From: Actinomycetes bacterium
GTDB lineage: Bacteria; Actinomycetota; Actinomycetes; Mycobacteriales; Mycobacteriaceae
Assembly (NCBI GenBank): GCA_023461275.1
Contig: JAEYMI010000105.1
Location: 1-64,000, forward strand
Reading direction: 5' to 3'
DNA length: 64,000 nt
Within the stretch, counting starts at the first letter, position 1. The number at the start of each line of letters is the position of its first letter. This document shows positions 54,050 to 61,833 of the stretch, piece after piece. Below the pieces are notes generated by a model that worked only from the letters and a program-made list of their open reading frames with translations, was not told the DNA's origin and ran no database searches. Position numbers and translations under genes: made by a program.

Positions 54050-55564
54050 GTGGCAACGGAGCTGGACGGTGCTGGACGCAGCGGTGGACCCGACGTCGAG
54101 GTATTGATCGTCGGCGCGGGGTTCGGCGGGATCGGCGCGGCGATCGAGTTCAAGCGTCAGGGCATCGACGACATCGCCATCCTGGAACGCGAGAGTGACC
54201 TCGGCGGCACCTGGCACGTCAATCACTACCCGGGCCTGGCGGTCGACATCGCGTCGGTGACCTACTCCTATTCCTTTGAGCCGAACCCGAATTGGTCGCG
54301 CCTGTTTGCGCCGGGGGCCGAACTCAAGCAGTACGCACAACACGTCGCCGACAAATATGACCTCAAGCGACACATGGAATTCGGCACGGTCGTGGACCGC
54401 GCGGAGTGGAACGACGACGACCAGTTGTGGCGGGTGTTCATCGACGGCGGGTCGTCGCGGACCTGCCGGTATCTGGTCACCGCGACCGGATTCCTCTCCC
54501 AGCCGTACACACCCGACTTCGACGGTATGGACACCTTCACCGGTGACGTCATCCACACCACCGCCTGGCGTGACGGGTACGACTTCACCGGCCGTAAGGC
54601 CGCGGTCATCGGTACCGGCGCCACCGCGGTGCAGCTGATCCCCGAAATCGCCCGCGACGCAGAACGACTCACGGTTTTCCAGCGCACCCCCATCTGGGTG
54701 GTGCCCAAACCCGACGTCGCCATCCCGCCCGTGGTGCGCAGACTCTTCGCGCGGGTTCCGCCGGTGCAGCGGGCCGCGCGCCTGGTCAGTACCTCGTTGC
54801 TCGAGGTGCTGATGGTCGCCGGCGTCTTGCACTTCAAGCAGCTCAAGCTCGGTAATCGTGGCGCTGCATTGATGGCCAAGGCGCACCTGCGCACGCAGGT
54901 TCGTGACCCGGAGACCCGTCGAAAACTATTGCCGCACTATGACTTCGGCTGCAAACGTCCGACCTTCTCCAACACCTTCTACCGTAGTTTCAATTCGCCG
55001 AAGGTCACGCTGGAGACCGACTCCATCGAGCGCGTCGAACCCGACGGCATCGTCACGGTCACGGGGCACAAGCACGAGATCGACACGCTGGTGCTCGCCA
55101 CGGGGTTCAACCTGTGGGATGCCAACTTCCCGGCCATCACCGTGATTGGCAAGGACGGTCGGGACCTCGGAAAGTGGTGGCGCGACAACAGGTTCCAGGC
55201 CTTCGAGGGCATCACCGTGCCGTCGTTCCCGAACTTCCTCTCGCTCAACAGTCCGTACTCGTACAGCGGGCTGTCCTACTTCACCACCGTCGAATCCCAG
55301 ATGAAGCACATCGCCCGGCTGTTCGGCGAGATGCGGCGTCGGGGATCTCGGACATTCGAGGTCACCCCGGTCGCCAACGACGCCTTCCTCGACAGGGTCA
55401 CCCACGATCTGCAGTCATCGGTCTTCTACACCGGCGACTGCACCTCGGCCCGCAGCTACTACTTCAACCAACACGGCGAAGCCGCTCTGCTGCGGCCCAA
55501 TTCGACGCTGAGCACCCACCGCGAGATGTCGAGCTACCCGCTGGACTCCTACGCCTACAGCTAG
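54050..55564 (+). CDS. Baeyer-Villiger-type flavin monooxygenase
   Basis: 504 residues. VLIVGAGFGGIGAAIEFKRQ is the FAD Rossmann loop and AAVIGTGATAVQLIPEIARD the NADPH loop. Between them FTGDVIHTTAW fits the Baeyer-Villiger signature FxGxxxHxxxW. Expected activity is NADPH- and O2-dependent conversion of ketones to esters. The C-terminus carries WDANFPAITVIGKDGRDLGK and SYSGLSYFTT. GTG 54050 follows GGGAGGG. It ends near a structured terminator shared with the convergent SRAP gene. Confidence 0.91.
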   Translation: MATELDGAGRSGGPDVEVLIVGAGFGGIGAAIEFKRQGIDDIAILERESDLGGTWHVNHYPGLAVDIASVTYSYSFEPNPNWSRLFAPGAELKQYAQHVADKYDLKRHMEFGTVVDRAEWNDDDQLWRVFIDGGSSRTCRYLVTATGFLSQPYTPDFDGMDTFTGDVIHTTAWRDGYDFTGRKAAVIGTGATAVQLIPEIARDAERLTVFQRTPIWVVPKPDVAIPPVVRRLFARVPPVQRAARLVSTSLLEVLMVAGVLHFKQLKLGNRGAALMAKAHLRTQVRDPETRRKLLPHYDFGCKRPTFSNTFYRSFNSPKVTLETDSIERVEPDGIVTVTGHKHEIDTLVLATGFNLWDANFPAITVIGKDGRDLGKWWRDNRFQAFEGITVPSFPNFLSLNSPYSYSGLSYFTTVESQMKHIARLFGEMRRRGSRTFEVTPVANDAFLDRVTHDLQSSVFYTGDCTSARSYYFNQHGEAALLRPNSTLSTHREMSSYPLDSYAYS

Positions 55565-55585
55565 GCCGGTACCGTTGGTCATGCT

Positions 55586-55628
55586 GATCGAGTAGGTACC
55601 GAGCGGAGCGAGGCACCGTATCGAGATC
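55586..55628. repeat. Extragenic repeat with GAGCGGAGCGAG core
   Basis: An extragenic element with loosely inverted ends (GATCGAGTAGG...TCGAGATC) around GAGCGGAGCGAG. Such GAGCGNAGCGAG units are scattered in intergenic DNA of many actinobacteria, from memory. The 36-bp iolB repeat carries the same core with one change on its complementary strand. Confidence 0.6.
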
Positions 55629-55653
55629 TACCGCAACGTTTTTCGGTGCCGAT

Positions 55654-55717
55654 AAACCCCGACTTTCGCTAGAAACGCCACTCACGCGTAGTGTTTCTCA
55701 CGAGAAGCGGGGTTTTT
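55654..55717. terminator. Bidirectional terminator
   Basis: AAACCCCG at 55654-55661 pairs with CGGGGTTT at 55708-55715, followed by more Ts to 55717; the arms extend as ACTT/AAG with a bulged A. Inner complementary segments AGAAAC (55671-55676) and GTTTCT (55693-55698) close a second stem. It separates the convergent monooxygenase and SRAP genes. Confidence 0.7.
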
Positions 55718-55755
55718 GGTGAGCCGGCTGCGCACAGTCATCGTGGTGGCACGGG

Positions 55756-56499
55756 CTAGACCGGTTCCAACAGCTCCGGGCTGTTGTTGGCGACCCGGTT
55801 AACCAGCGGCGCGACCTCGCGGATCTCGATGGCAGCGGCGATGGCTTGGCTCGGCGCCGCGAACAGCTCGTCGGGCGCGGTCGCGTCGGGATCGAGCCAG
55901 GCATCCCAACTGCCGAACGGCATGATCAGCGGCATCCGGTCGTGGACCTCGGTCAACGCCCCGACCGCATCGGTGGTCAGGATCGTAGTGCTCAGCAGCG
56001 GTGGGGTGTCGGGTTCAGCGTCCCTGGGCCGCCACACCGACCACAGCCCGGCCATGAACAACCGGGTGCCGTCGCGTGGTGACATGAAGAACGGGATCTT
56101 GGTCGGCTTACCGTTCTCGCCGACCGGGCCCTTCTTCCACTCATACCAGCCGTCCATCGGGACCAGACAACGCTTGGTTTTCACCGCCGACCGGAACGAA
56201 CTCTTCTCCGCCGCGGTCTCGGCGCGGGCGTTGAACAGCAACGGCCCTTTGCCGAGTTCCTTGGTCCACGGCGGCACCAGGCCCCAGCGCATTGCCCGGA
56301 TCCGCAGGGTCGCGTCGTCGTCGGGCCCGTGATCACCGTCGGAATGTCGTTTGACCACGGTCATCACCGTGGTGGTCGGGGCGACGTTGTAGCTCGGCTT
56401 GGCGGGTGGCCCGTCGAGATCGGCCGGAACCTCGTTGACCGCGTCGATCTCGGCGGCCAGCTTGGCCGGGTCGGTGGTCACCGCATAGCGTCCGCACAT
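55756..56499 (-). CDS. SOS response-associated peptidase (SRAP/YedK, HMCES type)
   Basis: 247 residues. MCGRYAV at the N-terminus exposes catalytic Cys2, which forms a thiazolidine crosslink with abasic DNA. Family signatures are PSYNVAPTTTVMTVVKR, MRWGLVPPWTKEL, NARAETAAEKSSFRSAVKTK, CLVPMDGWYEWKK and HDRMPLIM (His). It resembles Rv3226c of M. tuberculosis, which lies near aroA and sigH there. It shields single-stranded DNA abasic sites. Its C-terminal ALLEPV-like tail (ELLEPV) is unremarkable. Confidence 0.92.
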   Translation of the reverse strand: MCGRYAVTTDPAKLAAEIDAVNEVPADLDGPPAKPSYNVAPTTTVMTVVKRHSDGDHGPDDDATLRIRAMRWGLVPPWTKELGKGPLLFNARAETAAEKSSFRSAVKTKRCLVPMDGWYEWKKGPVGENGKPTKIPFFMSPRDGTRLFMAGLWSVWRPRDAEPDTPPLLSTTILTTDAVGALTEVHDRMPLIMPFGSWDAWLDPDATAPDELFAAPSQAIAAAIEIREVAPLVNRVANNSPELLEPV

Positions 56500-56528
56500 G
56501 TCTCCATGTTGTCACGCGATGACGGCGC

Positions 56529-57011
56529 TCAAGCAGTGATGGCGGCGGTGATCGCTGAGGTCGCGGCGACGAGGTCGGCGGGCGCCAACGCGACCTCGAG
56601 ACCGCGTTGACCAGCACTGCACAGGACCAGCGGCCACTGCAGAGCCGAGGAGTCGATGACGGTGGGCAACGCGGTTCGCTGGCCCAGCGGTGAGACTCCG
56701 CCCAGCACGTAACCGGTGCTGCGGGTGACCTTCGCCGGATCGGCCATCGTCGCCTTCGAGCCGCCGAGCGCGGCGGCCGCGGCTTTCATCGACAACATGC
56801 TCGGCACCGGCAGCACCGCCACGCACAACCGGCCGGACACGTCGATGACCAGCGTCTTGAACACTTGCTCGGGCGCTATGCCGAGCTCGGCGGACATCGC
56901 GGCGACGGCTTCGGCGCCGTAGTCGTCGTTACGACGATCGTGGCGGTAGCGGTGCACCGAGTGTTCGACGTCGGCCTGTGAGAGGGCGCGGATCGCGGGG
57001 GTGGCGGCCAT
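56529..57011 (-). CDS. ybaK: Cys-tRNA(Pro) deacylase (YbaK/EbsC)
   Basis: 160 residues of the YbaK/ProX deacylase family, hydrolysing misacylated Cys-tRNA(Pro). VFKTLVIDVSGRLCVAVLPV holds the conserved Lys (FKTL), followed by KAAAAALGGSKATMADPAKV, GYVLGGVSPLGQRTALPTVI with the GGVSPLG loop, and LVLCSAGQRGLEVALAPADL. ATG 57011 follows GGAAGG; a start at 57020 would add three residues. It is divergent from sigH. Confidence 0.88.
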   Translation of the reverse strand: MAATPAIRALSQADVEHSVHRYRHDRRNDDYGAEAVAAMSAELGIAPEQVFKTLVIDVSGRLCVAVLPVPSMLSMKAAAAALGGSKATMADPAKVTRSTGYVLGGVSPLGQRTALPTVIDSSALQWPLVLCSAGQRGLEVALAPADLVAATSAITAAITA

Positions 57012-57051
57012 GCCTTCCATCCAACCAGGCCGCTTACGAACGGCCGCCGCA

Positions 57052-57076
57052 GGAACAATCGAAACGGACACGCTGT
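57052..57076 (+). promoter_or_regulatory. SigH/SigR-type promoter upstream of sigH
   Basis: GGAAC at 57052-57056 and GTT at 57074-57076 are separated by 17 bases, the pattern of SigH/SigR promoters (GGAAC-N17-20-GTT, from memory). The sigH ATG at 57126 lies 49 bp after the GTT. This suggests autoregulation as in M. tuberculosis. Confidence 0.7.
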
Positions 57077-57125
57077 TGTGCTCGGTGGATGCGACCCGAT
57101 GGAGTGCCGAAGGAGGACCAACGCG

Positions 57126-57929
57126 ATGAGCCCCAGCGCCCTGCTCGAACCGACGCGCGAGCCAATCGTCACGGCGAGAACGGCAGCCACGACGAGATCG
57201 GTAAACTCGACCCGTCCGTTCTATGACGTTGTGACCGTGATCGGGCTCGACGAAGGGATCGAAGTGGTCGAACCGAAGAAATCCGGCGGTGCCGGTTCGC
57301 AGGCCCCTCGCCGTGCCGACCCGGCGGAGTCCTCAGCCGACCTGACCGAGCGGTTCGAGCGCGACGCGCTGCCACTTCTCGACCAGATGTACGGGGCCGC
57401 ACTGCGCATGACCCGCAATCCCGCCGACGCCGAGGATCTCGTGCAGGAGACCTACATAAAGGCGTTCTCGGCGTTTTCCTCGTTCCGCGAGGGCACCAAC
57501 CTGAAGGCGTGGCTCTACCGGATCCTCACCAACACCTACATCAACGGCTATCGCAAGAAGCAGCGTCAGCCGGCGCAGTATCCGACCGATGAGATCACCG
57601 ATTGGCAGCTCGCGGCGACCGCCGAGCATTCCTCGACCGGCCTGCGCTCGGCCGAGATCGAAGCGCTCGATGCCCTTCCCGACGACGACATCAAGGCCGC
57701 ACTCCAGGAACTCCCCGAGGACTTCCGGATGGCGGTGTACTACGCCGACGTCGAAGGCCTGCCCTACAAGGAGATCGCGGAGATCATGGACACCCCCATC
57801 GGTACGGTCATGTCACGGCTGCATCGCGGCCGCCGTCAGCTGCGGGAGCTGCTGGCCGACGTCGCACGCGAACGCGGATTCAACCGCGCGCCGAAGAGCA
57901 CTTCGTCGGAGAGCGGGGTAGCCCGATGA
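57126..57929 (+). CDS. sigH: ECF RNA polymerase sigma factor SigH
   Basis: 267 residues. Region 2 contains LPLLDQMYGAALRMTRNPAD, AEDLVQETYIKAFSAFSSFR and NLKAWLYRILTNTYINGYRK. Region 4 has LPEDFRMAVYYADVEGLPYK and the HTH YKEIAEIMDTPIGTVMSRLH. SigH responds to oxidative and heat stress and is held by RshA. ATG 57126 follows AAGGAGGA, leaving a 90-residue Thr/Arg-rich N-terminal extension before region 2, longer than in mycobacterial SigH. A shorter GTG start near 57232 is possible. The extension is worth noting, as alternative starts regulate SigR stability in Streptomyces. Confidence 0.92.
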   Translation: MSPSALLEPTREPIVTARTAATTRSVNSTRPFYDVVTVIGLDEGIEVVEPKKSGGAGSQAPRRADPAESSADLTERFERDALPLLDQMYGAALRMTRNPADAEDLVQETYIKAFSAFSSFREGTNLKAWLYRILTNTYINGYRKKQRQPAQYPTDEITDWQLAATAEHSSTGLRSAEIEALDALPDDDIKAALQELPEDFRMAVYYADVEGLPYKEIAEIMDTPIGTVMSRLHRGRRQLRELLADVARERGFNRAPKSTSSESGVAR

Positions 57930-58249
57930 GCGACGTACGCGACAACCGGCCCGAACCCGACGGCGAGGCCGACATCGAGTTCGTGCAGCTCGATTGTTCC
58001 GCCGTGATCGCCGACGTCTGGCTGTTGCTGGACAACGAATGCGACGACGGCGCCCGTAGCCGACTGCAGCATCACCTCGACTCGTGCCCATCGTGCCTGG
58101 CGCACTACGGCATCGAGCGGCAGCTCAAGACCCTCATCAACCGCAAGTGTGGCGGAGACCAGGCACCGCAGGGGCTTCGCGACCGGTTGCGGCTGGAGAT
58201 CCGCAAGACCGTCATCGTGCGCGAGACCACCTACACGACCGACGACTGA
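57926..58249 (+). CDS. rshA: Zinc-associated anti-sigma factor RshA
   Basis: 107 residues. HLDSCPSC at about 50-57 gives the ZAS motif HxxxCxxC, with Cys24 as a likely fourth ligand. Oxidation of these Cys residues by disulfide stress should release SigH. ATG 57926 overlaps the sigH stop (ATGA), so the pair is translationally coupled. The C-terminus LRLEIRKTVIVRETTYTTDD is exposed. Located as Rv3221A next to sigH in M. tuberculosis. Confidence 0.92.
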   Translation: MSDVRDNRPEPDGEADIEFVQLDCSAVIADVWLLLDNECDDGARSRLQHHLDSCPSCLAHYGIERQLKTLINRKCGGDQAPQGLRDRLRLEIRKTVIVRETTYTTDD

Positions 58250-58280
58250 CACTGCAGCACAACCAAACAGCAGCAGAAAC

Positions 58281-58315
58281 GACGACACCCGGGTGATGAT
58301 CACCCGGGTGTCGTC
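58281..58315. terminator. Bidirectional hairpin terminator
   Basis: Sixteen-base perfect arms (GACGACACCCGGGTGA at 58281-58296 and its complement at 58300-58315) close a three-base loop TGA. It separates rshA from the convergent bL37 gene. No T-run follows on either strand, but the stem is extremely stable. Confidence 0.85.
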
Positions 58316-58329
58316 TGCTGAGCCACAGC

Positions 58330-58404
58330 TCAGGAATTCGGTCGCTTGCCGTGGTTGGCTGCGTTCTTCTTACGAGCCCGCTTCTTGCGTCCGCGCTTAC
58401 CCAT
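58330..58404 (-). CDS. 50S ribosomal protein bL37
   Basis: A 24-residue protein, too short for routine gene calling. It starts MGKRGRKKRARKK, is very basic, and ends NHGKRPNS, which resembles the mycobacterial bL37 small ribosomal protein. ATG 58402-58404 follows GAGGAG, and the stop is at 58330-58332. It binds rRNA in the large subunit. In M. tuberculosis relatives it lies in the same sigH-pdtaS neighbourhood. High confidence from composition and Shine-Dalgarno. Confidence 0.9.
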   Translation of the reverse strand: MGKRGRKKRARKKNAANHGKRPNS

Positions 58405-58521
58405 GACGGATCTCCTCACTGTTCACCGGCGTGTGTTGTGCCGGTTGCCGTCGTCGATTGTCGCACGTCGCCCCTGGTGAGCGAAAAACCGCCGGCAGCG
58501 CGATGGGATAAGTTTGAGCGC

Positions 58522-58545
58522 ATGCCAGAAGACGTGCTCGAGTAA
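58522..58545 (+). pseudogene. Seven-codon ORF, possible remnant of the biotinyl protein TB7.3
   Basis: ATG at 58522 begins a frame MPEDVLE ending with TAA at 58543-58545. A -10-like TAAGTT (58509-58514) lies seven bases upstream, suggesting a leaderless mRNA. In M. tuberculosis the 71-residue biotin-carrier-like Rv3221c (starting MAEDV) lies exactly between rshA and pdtaS. A deleted copy is thus plausible. A leader peptide is the alternative. Confidence 0.35.
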
Positions 58546-58572
58546 CCGGCCGGTCAGCGGCCCAACCACCTC

Positions 58573-60099
58573 ATGTCAACTCTCGCTGATCTTCTCGCCG
58601 AGCACACCACGTTGTCGGACTCCGATGCAGCCCACCTGCAGCGACTGGTCGCCGAATGGCAGCTGCTGGCCGACCTCTCCTTCGCCGATTTCCTGCTGAT
58701 GGTGCGCTCCGACACGGGCGCGGTCGTCACCGTCGCGCAGTGTCGTCCCAATACCGCATCCACCGTGTATCCGACCGACGAGGTCGGCAGGCTCATGACC
58801 GGGGACCGCAAGAGCCAGATCGAACGTGCCTTCGCCGAGCAGCACATCCTGCGCGACGAGGACCCGACGTGGTTGGGCGCCACCGCGATTCGTCCGGAGG
58901 CGGTCCCGGTGGGGCATGCCGGTCGCGTGGTCGCCGTGCTCACCCGCGACACCGATCTCACCCATCCCCGGTTGCCGTCGCCGCTGGAACTCGCGTACCA
59001 GGATTCGGCGAATGATCTGTGCCAGATGGTCGCCGACGGCACGTTCCCGCAGCCCGAGGGCAACCCGCGTGGCCTCTCCACCCCGCGAGCCGGTGACGGT
59101 TTCGTGCGGGTCGACGCCACCGGCACGGTGATCTACGCCAGCCCCAACGCGTTGTCGGCCTTCCACCGCATGGGATGGACCGCCGAACTCGCGCACACCC
59201 AGCTGGCCGAGGTGACCGCGTCGCTGCTCACCGACCCGTTCGAATCGCAGGACGCCGCCCGGATGATCGAGGAGGCCTCCGGTGCGAGCGCGGCTCCCGA
59301 CGGGCCGTATCGGGCGGTCGGGATGCGGATGGAAGCCGACGCCCGGCGTGCGACGGTGCTGATGCGTGCGGTTCCGCTACGGCCGCGGGGTGAAATCACC
59401 GGGGCGGTGGTGCTCATTCGCGACGTCACCGAGGTCAAGCGGCGAGATTTGGCGTTGATCAGCAAGGACGCCACCATCCGGGAGATCCACCATCGGGTGA
59501 AGAACAACCTGCAGTCGGTCTCGGCGTTGCTGCGTCTACAGGCCAGACGCACCTCGCACCCGGAGGCGCGCAGCGCGTTGGACGAGGCCGTGCGTCGGGT
59601 CGCCTCGATCGCGCTGGTCCACGAGTTGCTCTCGGGCAGCGTCGACGAGGAGGTCGATCTCGACGAGGTCGTCGACCGGCTCGTGCCCATCCTGGTGGAC
59701 GTCAGTGCCGGCGGCGGCACGATGAGCGTGCGTCACCGGGACCGGCTCGGTGTATTGCCGGCCGAGCTGGCGATGCCCTTGGTGATGGTGCTGACCGAAC
59801 TCATCCAGAACGCGATCGAGCACGGATTCGAGACCGCCGACGAACACGCTGAGCTGGCGAACGGTGTGATCGAGATCGTGGCCGACCGGGACGTCCGGGA
59901 AATGCGGATCAGCGTCCGGGACAACGGTTCCGGGCTTCCCGACGGGTTCACCGCGGCGAACTCCGAGCGTCTCGGTCTGCAGATCGTCAACACCCTGGTC
60001 TCCATCGAGCTCGGTGGTTCGATCACGATGGGGCCCAACCCGACCGGGCCGGGAACCCAGGTCACCGTCGTCGTGCCCTTGCATCGGCCCGAGCTCTAG
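58573..60099 (+). CDS. pdtaS: PdtaS-like sensor histidine kinase
   Basis: 508-residue cytoplasmic kinase. Residues 1-150 resemble a GAF domain (LLADLSFADFLLMVRSDTGA), 170-295 a PAS domain (DGFVRVDATGTVIYASPNAL). The HisKA_2 phospho-acceptor is EIHHRVKNNLQS with His306. The ATPase domain holds VLTELIQNAIEHGFET, DNGSGLPDGF and SERLGLQIVNTLVSIELGG. In mycobacteria PdtaS acts with the RNA-binding antiterminator PdtaR. ATG 58573 is used. The order sigH-rshA-pdtaS-whiB1 matches M. tuberculosis Rv3223c-Rv3219. Confidence 0.92.
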   Translation: MSTLADLLAEHTTLSDSDAAHLQRLVAEWQLLADLSFADFLLMVRSDTGAVVTVAQCRPNTASTVYPTDEVGRLMTGDRKSQIERAFAEQHILRDEDPTWLGATAIRPEAVPVGHAGRVVAVLTRDTDLTHPRLPSPLELAYQDSANDLCQMVADGTFPQPEGNPRGLSTPRAGDGFVRVDATGTVIYASPNALSAFHRMGWTAELAHTQLAEVTASLLTDPFESQDAARMIEEASGASAAPDGPYRAVGMRMEADARRATVLMRAVPLRPRGEITGAVVLIRDVTEVKRRDLALISKDATIREIHHRVKNNLQSVSALLRLQARRTSHPEARSALDEAVRRVASIALVHELLSGSVDEEVDLDEVVDRLVPILVDVSAGGGTMSVRHRDRLGVLPAELAMPLVMVLTELIQNAIEHGFETADEHAELANGVIEIVADRDVREMRISVRDNGSGLPDGFTAANSERLGLQIVNTLVSIELGGSITMGPNPTGPGTQVTVVVPLHRPEL

Positions 60100-60107
60100 T
60101 AGGGGAC

Positions 60108-60147
60108 AGACGCTTTGGGCACCGAAAAGACGCTCTGGGCAACGAAA
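60108..60147. repeat. 20-bp imperfect tandem repeat
   Basis: AGACGCTTTGGGCACCGAAA (60108-60127) and AGACGCTCTGGGCAACGAAA (60128-60147) differ at two positions. It lies in the 3' flank of pdtaS just before the terminator. Confidence 0.85.
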
Positions 60148-60149
60148 AA

Positions 60150-60170
60150 GACCCGGCCACCGGCCGGGTC
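60150..60170. terminator. Terminator between pdtaS and whiB1
   Basis: GACCCGGCC (60150-60158), loop ACC, then GGCCGGGTC (60162-60170) form a perfect nine-base stem. The flanking AAAAAG gives a T-run on the minus strand, so it best serves whiB1. Confidence 0.85.
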
Positions 60171-60207
60171 TCTCGTGTACCCGCCGTCATCCGGCGGGTA
60201 AATCCGC

Positions 60208-60462
60208 CTAGACGCTGCTACGCGTACGGGTACGGGCGGTGCGACGCTTCAGCGCGCGACGCTCGTCCTCGCTCATGCCGCCCCAGACGCCTGCGTCCTG
60301 GCCCGACTCGAGTGCCCACGAGAGGCATTCGGCGGTCACCGGGCAACGGGCGCAGACAAGCTTCGCATCAGCGATCTGTGCGATGGCCGGTCCACTGGTT
60401 CCCACCGGGAAAAACAGTTCCGGATCCTCGTCGCGACAGATGGCCTTGTGGCGCCAGTCCAT
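60208..60462 (-). CDS. whiB1: WhiB-family iron-sulfur regulator WhiB1
   Basis: 84 residues with the WhiB cluster ligands Cys9, Cys37, Cys40 and Cys46 (VCARCPVTAEC), the GVWGG turn (59-63) and a basic C-terminus ALKRRTARTRTRSS. The N-terminus MDWRHKAICRDEDPELFFPV is typical for WhiB1. It carries a [4Fe-4S] cluster sensitive to nitric oxide and binds SigA. A CRP-like site lies about 110 bp upstream. In M. tuberculosis whiB1 (Rv3219) is also convergent to pdtaS. Confidence 0.95.
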   Translation of the reverse strand: MDWRHKAICRDEDPELFFPVGTSGPAIAQIADAKLVCARCPVTAECLSWALESGQDAGVWGGMSEDERRALKRRTARTRTRSSV

Positions 60463-60799
60463 TCCTTCTCCTTAAGGTGCCCGCAGGCACCACTCGTCAG
60501 TGTGTATGTGGTTTGTGTGGCTGTAACCGGTGATTAACGCGGAGGTACCAAATGTTTCCGCGCTGTTGCTTGTGAATACTTTCACGAATCCAGGCGAAGT
60601 CAATGGTTGCCGGTTAACACGTGTGCAATATCACTTCGGTATTGACCGCTGTGGTCGGGGTGCTTGCACAAGGCCGCGCACCGATGTATTACTCTACGCC
60701 CGTTTGGGCCGCAATGCAGGGAGTTTTCGCAGGTGACCTGAGAGAATCCCAAGAGTCTCGTTCAGCGTTCGTTCGCCAGTCGATCCGTGGGCCAGGCCA
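60463..60799. other. Intergenic region upstream of whiB1
   Basis: A 337-bp gap without a convincing gene; short open frames here lack ribosome sites. It contains the whiB1 leader, a CRP-like site at 60571-60586 and AT-rich stretches. A candidate whiB1 -10 (GTTAAT, minus strand, 60533-60538) lies 71 bp upstream of the start. The part past 60620 shows nothing recognisable. Confidence 0.7.
60571..60586. promoter_or_regulatory. CRP (cAMP receptor protein)-like site
   Basis: TGTGAATACTTTCACG matches TGTGA-N6-TCAC(A/G). It lies upstream of whiB1, centred near -52 if the -10 is GTTAAT. CRP is known to bind the whiB1 promoter in M. tuberculosis, at two sites; only one good site is seen here. Confidence 0.75.
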
Positions 60800-61744
60800 T
60801 CACTGGTCCGGCTGTGGAGCGAGTACCCTCAGCGCCTGCGCACGATGATGAAATTCCAGTTTCCGATGTGTGCCGATGTAGTCACCGTCCATCTGGACGT
60901 CGATCGGTTCTTCGGCGGTGAACCGGACCCACTCGACGTTGTCGTCGGCGTAGACATGCCGTCCGCGCGGCCGCCGGTGGGTGAGTAGGCGCGCGGCGAG
61001 CGGCAGATTGGTCGCCACCGATGTCGACGTGGCCGCGAACACGCCGAGTCGCCCGTTGTATCCGGTGGTCGGGTTCGTCCGAATCTCCCACGACCCCATG
61101 TACGTCCACGGGCTGGTGTTGCTCACGAACCCGAATCGCACGCCGGTGATCGGCTCGTGGTCGGGGACCTCGACGATGAAATCGGCCGGGTTGCCGGCCT
61201 GTCGCATGAAGCTGGAAATGGTGGTCCACAGATAGCGGCCGGGGGTGGCCGCCTTACCCGCGTGGCGCTTGTCCTCCATGGCATGCACCACCACGGCGTC
61301 CATGCCCATGCCGGTGTTGAACAAAAACCATCGGTCGGCGACGTGACCGAGGCCGATGGTGCGGGTCTGCCGCGTGTCGATCAGCTCGATGAGTTGGCGG
61401 GTGGCGAGCAACGGATCCCGCACGATGCCCAGAGTGCGGGCGAACACGTTGGCGCTTCCACCGGGGATGACACCGACCACCGGGCGTACCCGGGACGGAT
61501 CGCTGCGGCTGGGGGCGTCGAGCAGGCCGTTGACCGCCTCATTCACCGATCCGTCGCCCCCGTGCACGATCACCATGTCGTAGCCCTGGGCGGTGGCCAT
61601 CGCGGCCAGTTCGCCGGCGTGTCCCCGGTGGGTGGTGTGCTCGACGTCGACCCGCACATGCGCGCCCAAGGTGTGCACGAGCGCATCGCGCCCGGCGGCT
61701 GTGGTCGCCGTGGCGAAGGGATTGACGATGAGCATGACACGCAC
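60800..61744 (-). CDS. Diacylglycerol-kinase-like lipid kinase
   Basis: 314 residues. VHGGDGSVNEAVNGLL (GGDG near 62-65) is the nucleotide-binding motif and VVGVIPGGSANVFARTLGI the second DAGK segment. The second domain contains FNTGMGMDAVVVHAMEDKRH and ends with LEFHHRAQALRVLAPQPDQ. It could phosphorylate diacylglycerol, sphingoid bases or other lipids. GTG 61744 or an ATG nine bases in (61735) can serve as start. It is similar to a gene near whiB1 in M. tuberculosis. It is divergent from the membrane protein gene. Confidence 0.88.
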   Translation of the reverse strand: MRVMLIVNPFATATTAAGRDALVHTLGAHVRVDVEHTTHRGHAGELAAMATAQGYDMVIVHGGDGSVNEAVNGLLDAPSRSDPSRVRPVVGVIPGGSANVFARTLGIVRDPLLATRQLIELIDTRQTRTIGLGHVADRWFLFNTGMGMDAVVVHAMEDKRHAGKAATPGRYLWTTISSFMRQAGNPADFIVEVPDHEPITGVRFGFVSNTSPWTYMGSWEIRTNPTTGYNGRLGVFAATSTSVATNLPLAARLLTHRRPRGRHVYADDNVEWVRFTAEEPIDVQMDGDYIGTHRKLEFHHRAQALRVLAPQPDQ

Positions 61745-61833
61745 GACATCCGAGGATATGGGGTCGAGGTGTCATCGGCGCACCGACCCGGGGTCGGATG
61801 CTGTGGATCGGGCCTGACCCATAGGCTGGATGG

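Noticed and set aside
60597..60640. GTGTGCAATATCACTT as a second CRP site
   Set aside because: The GTG and CAC half-sites are spaced two bases too close for TGTGA-N6-TCACA.
60530..60848. Short plus-strand open frames upstream of the lipid kinase
   Set aside because: No ribosome site, no recognisable protein, and overlap with the CRP-like regulatory region.
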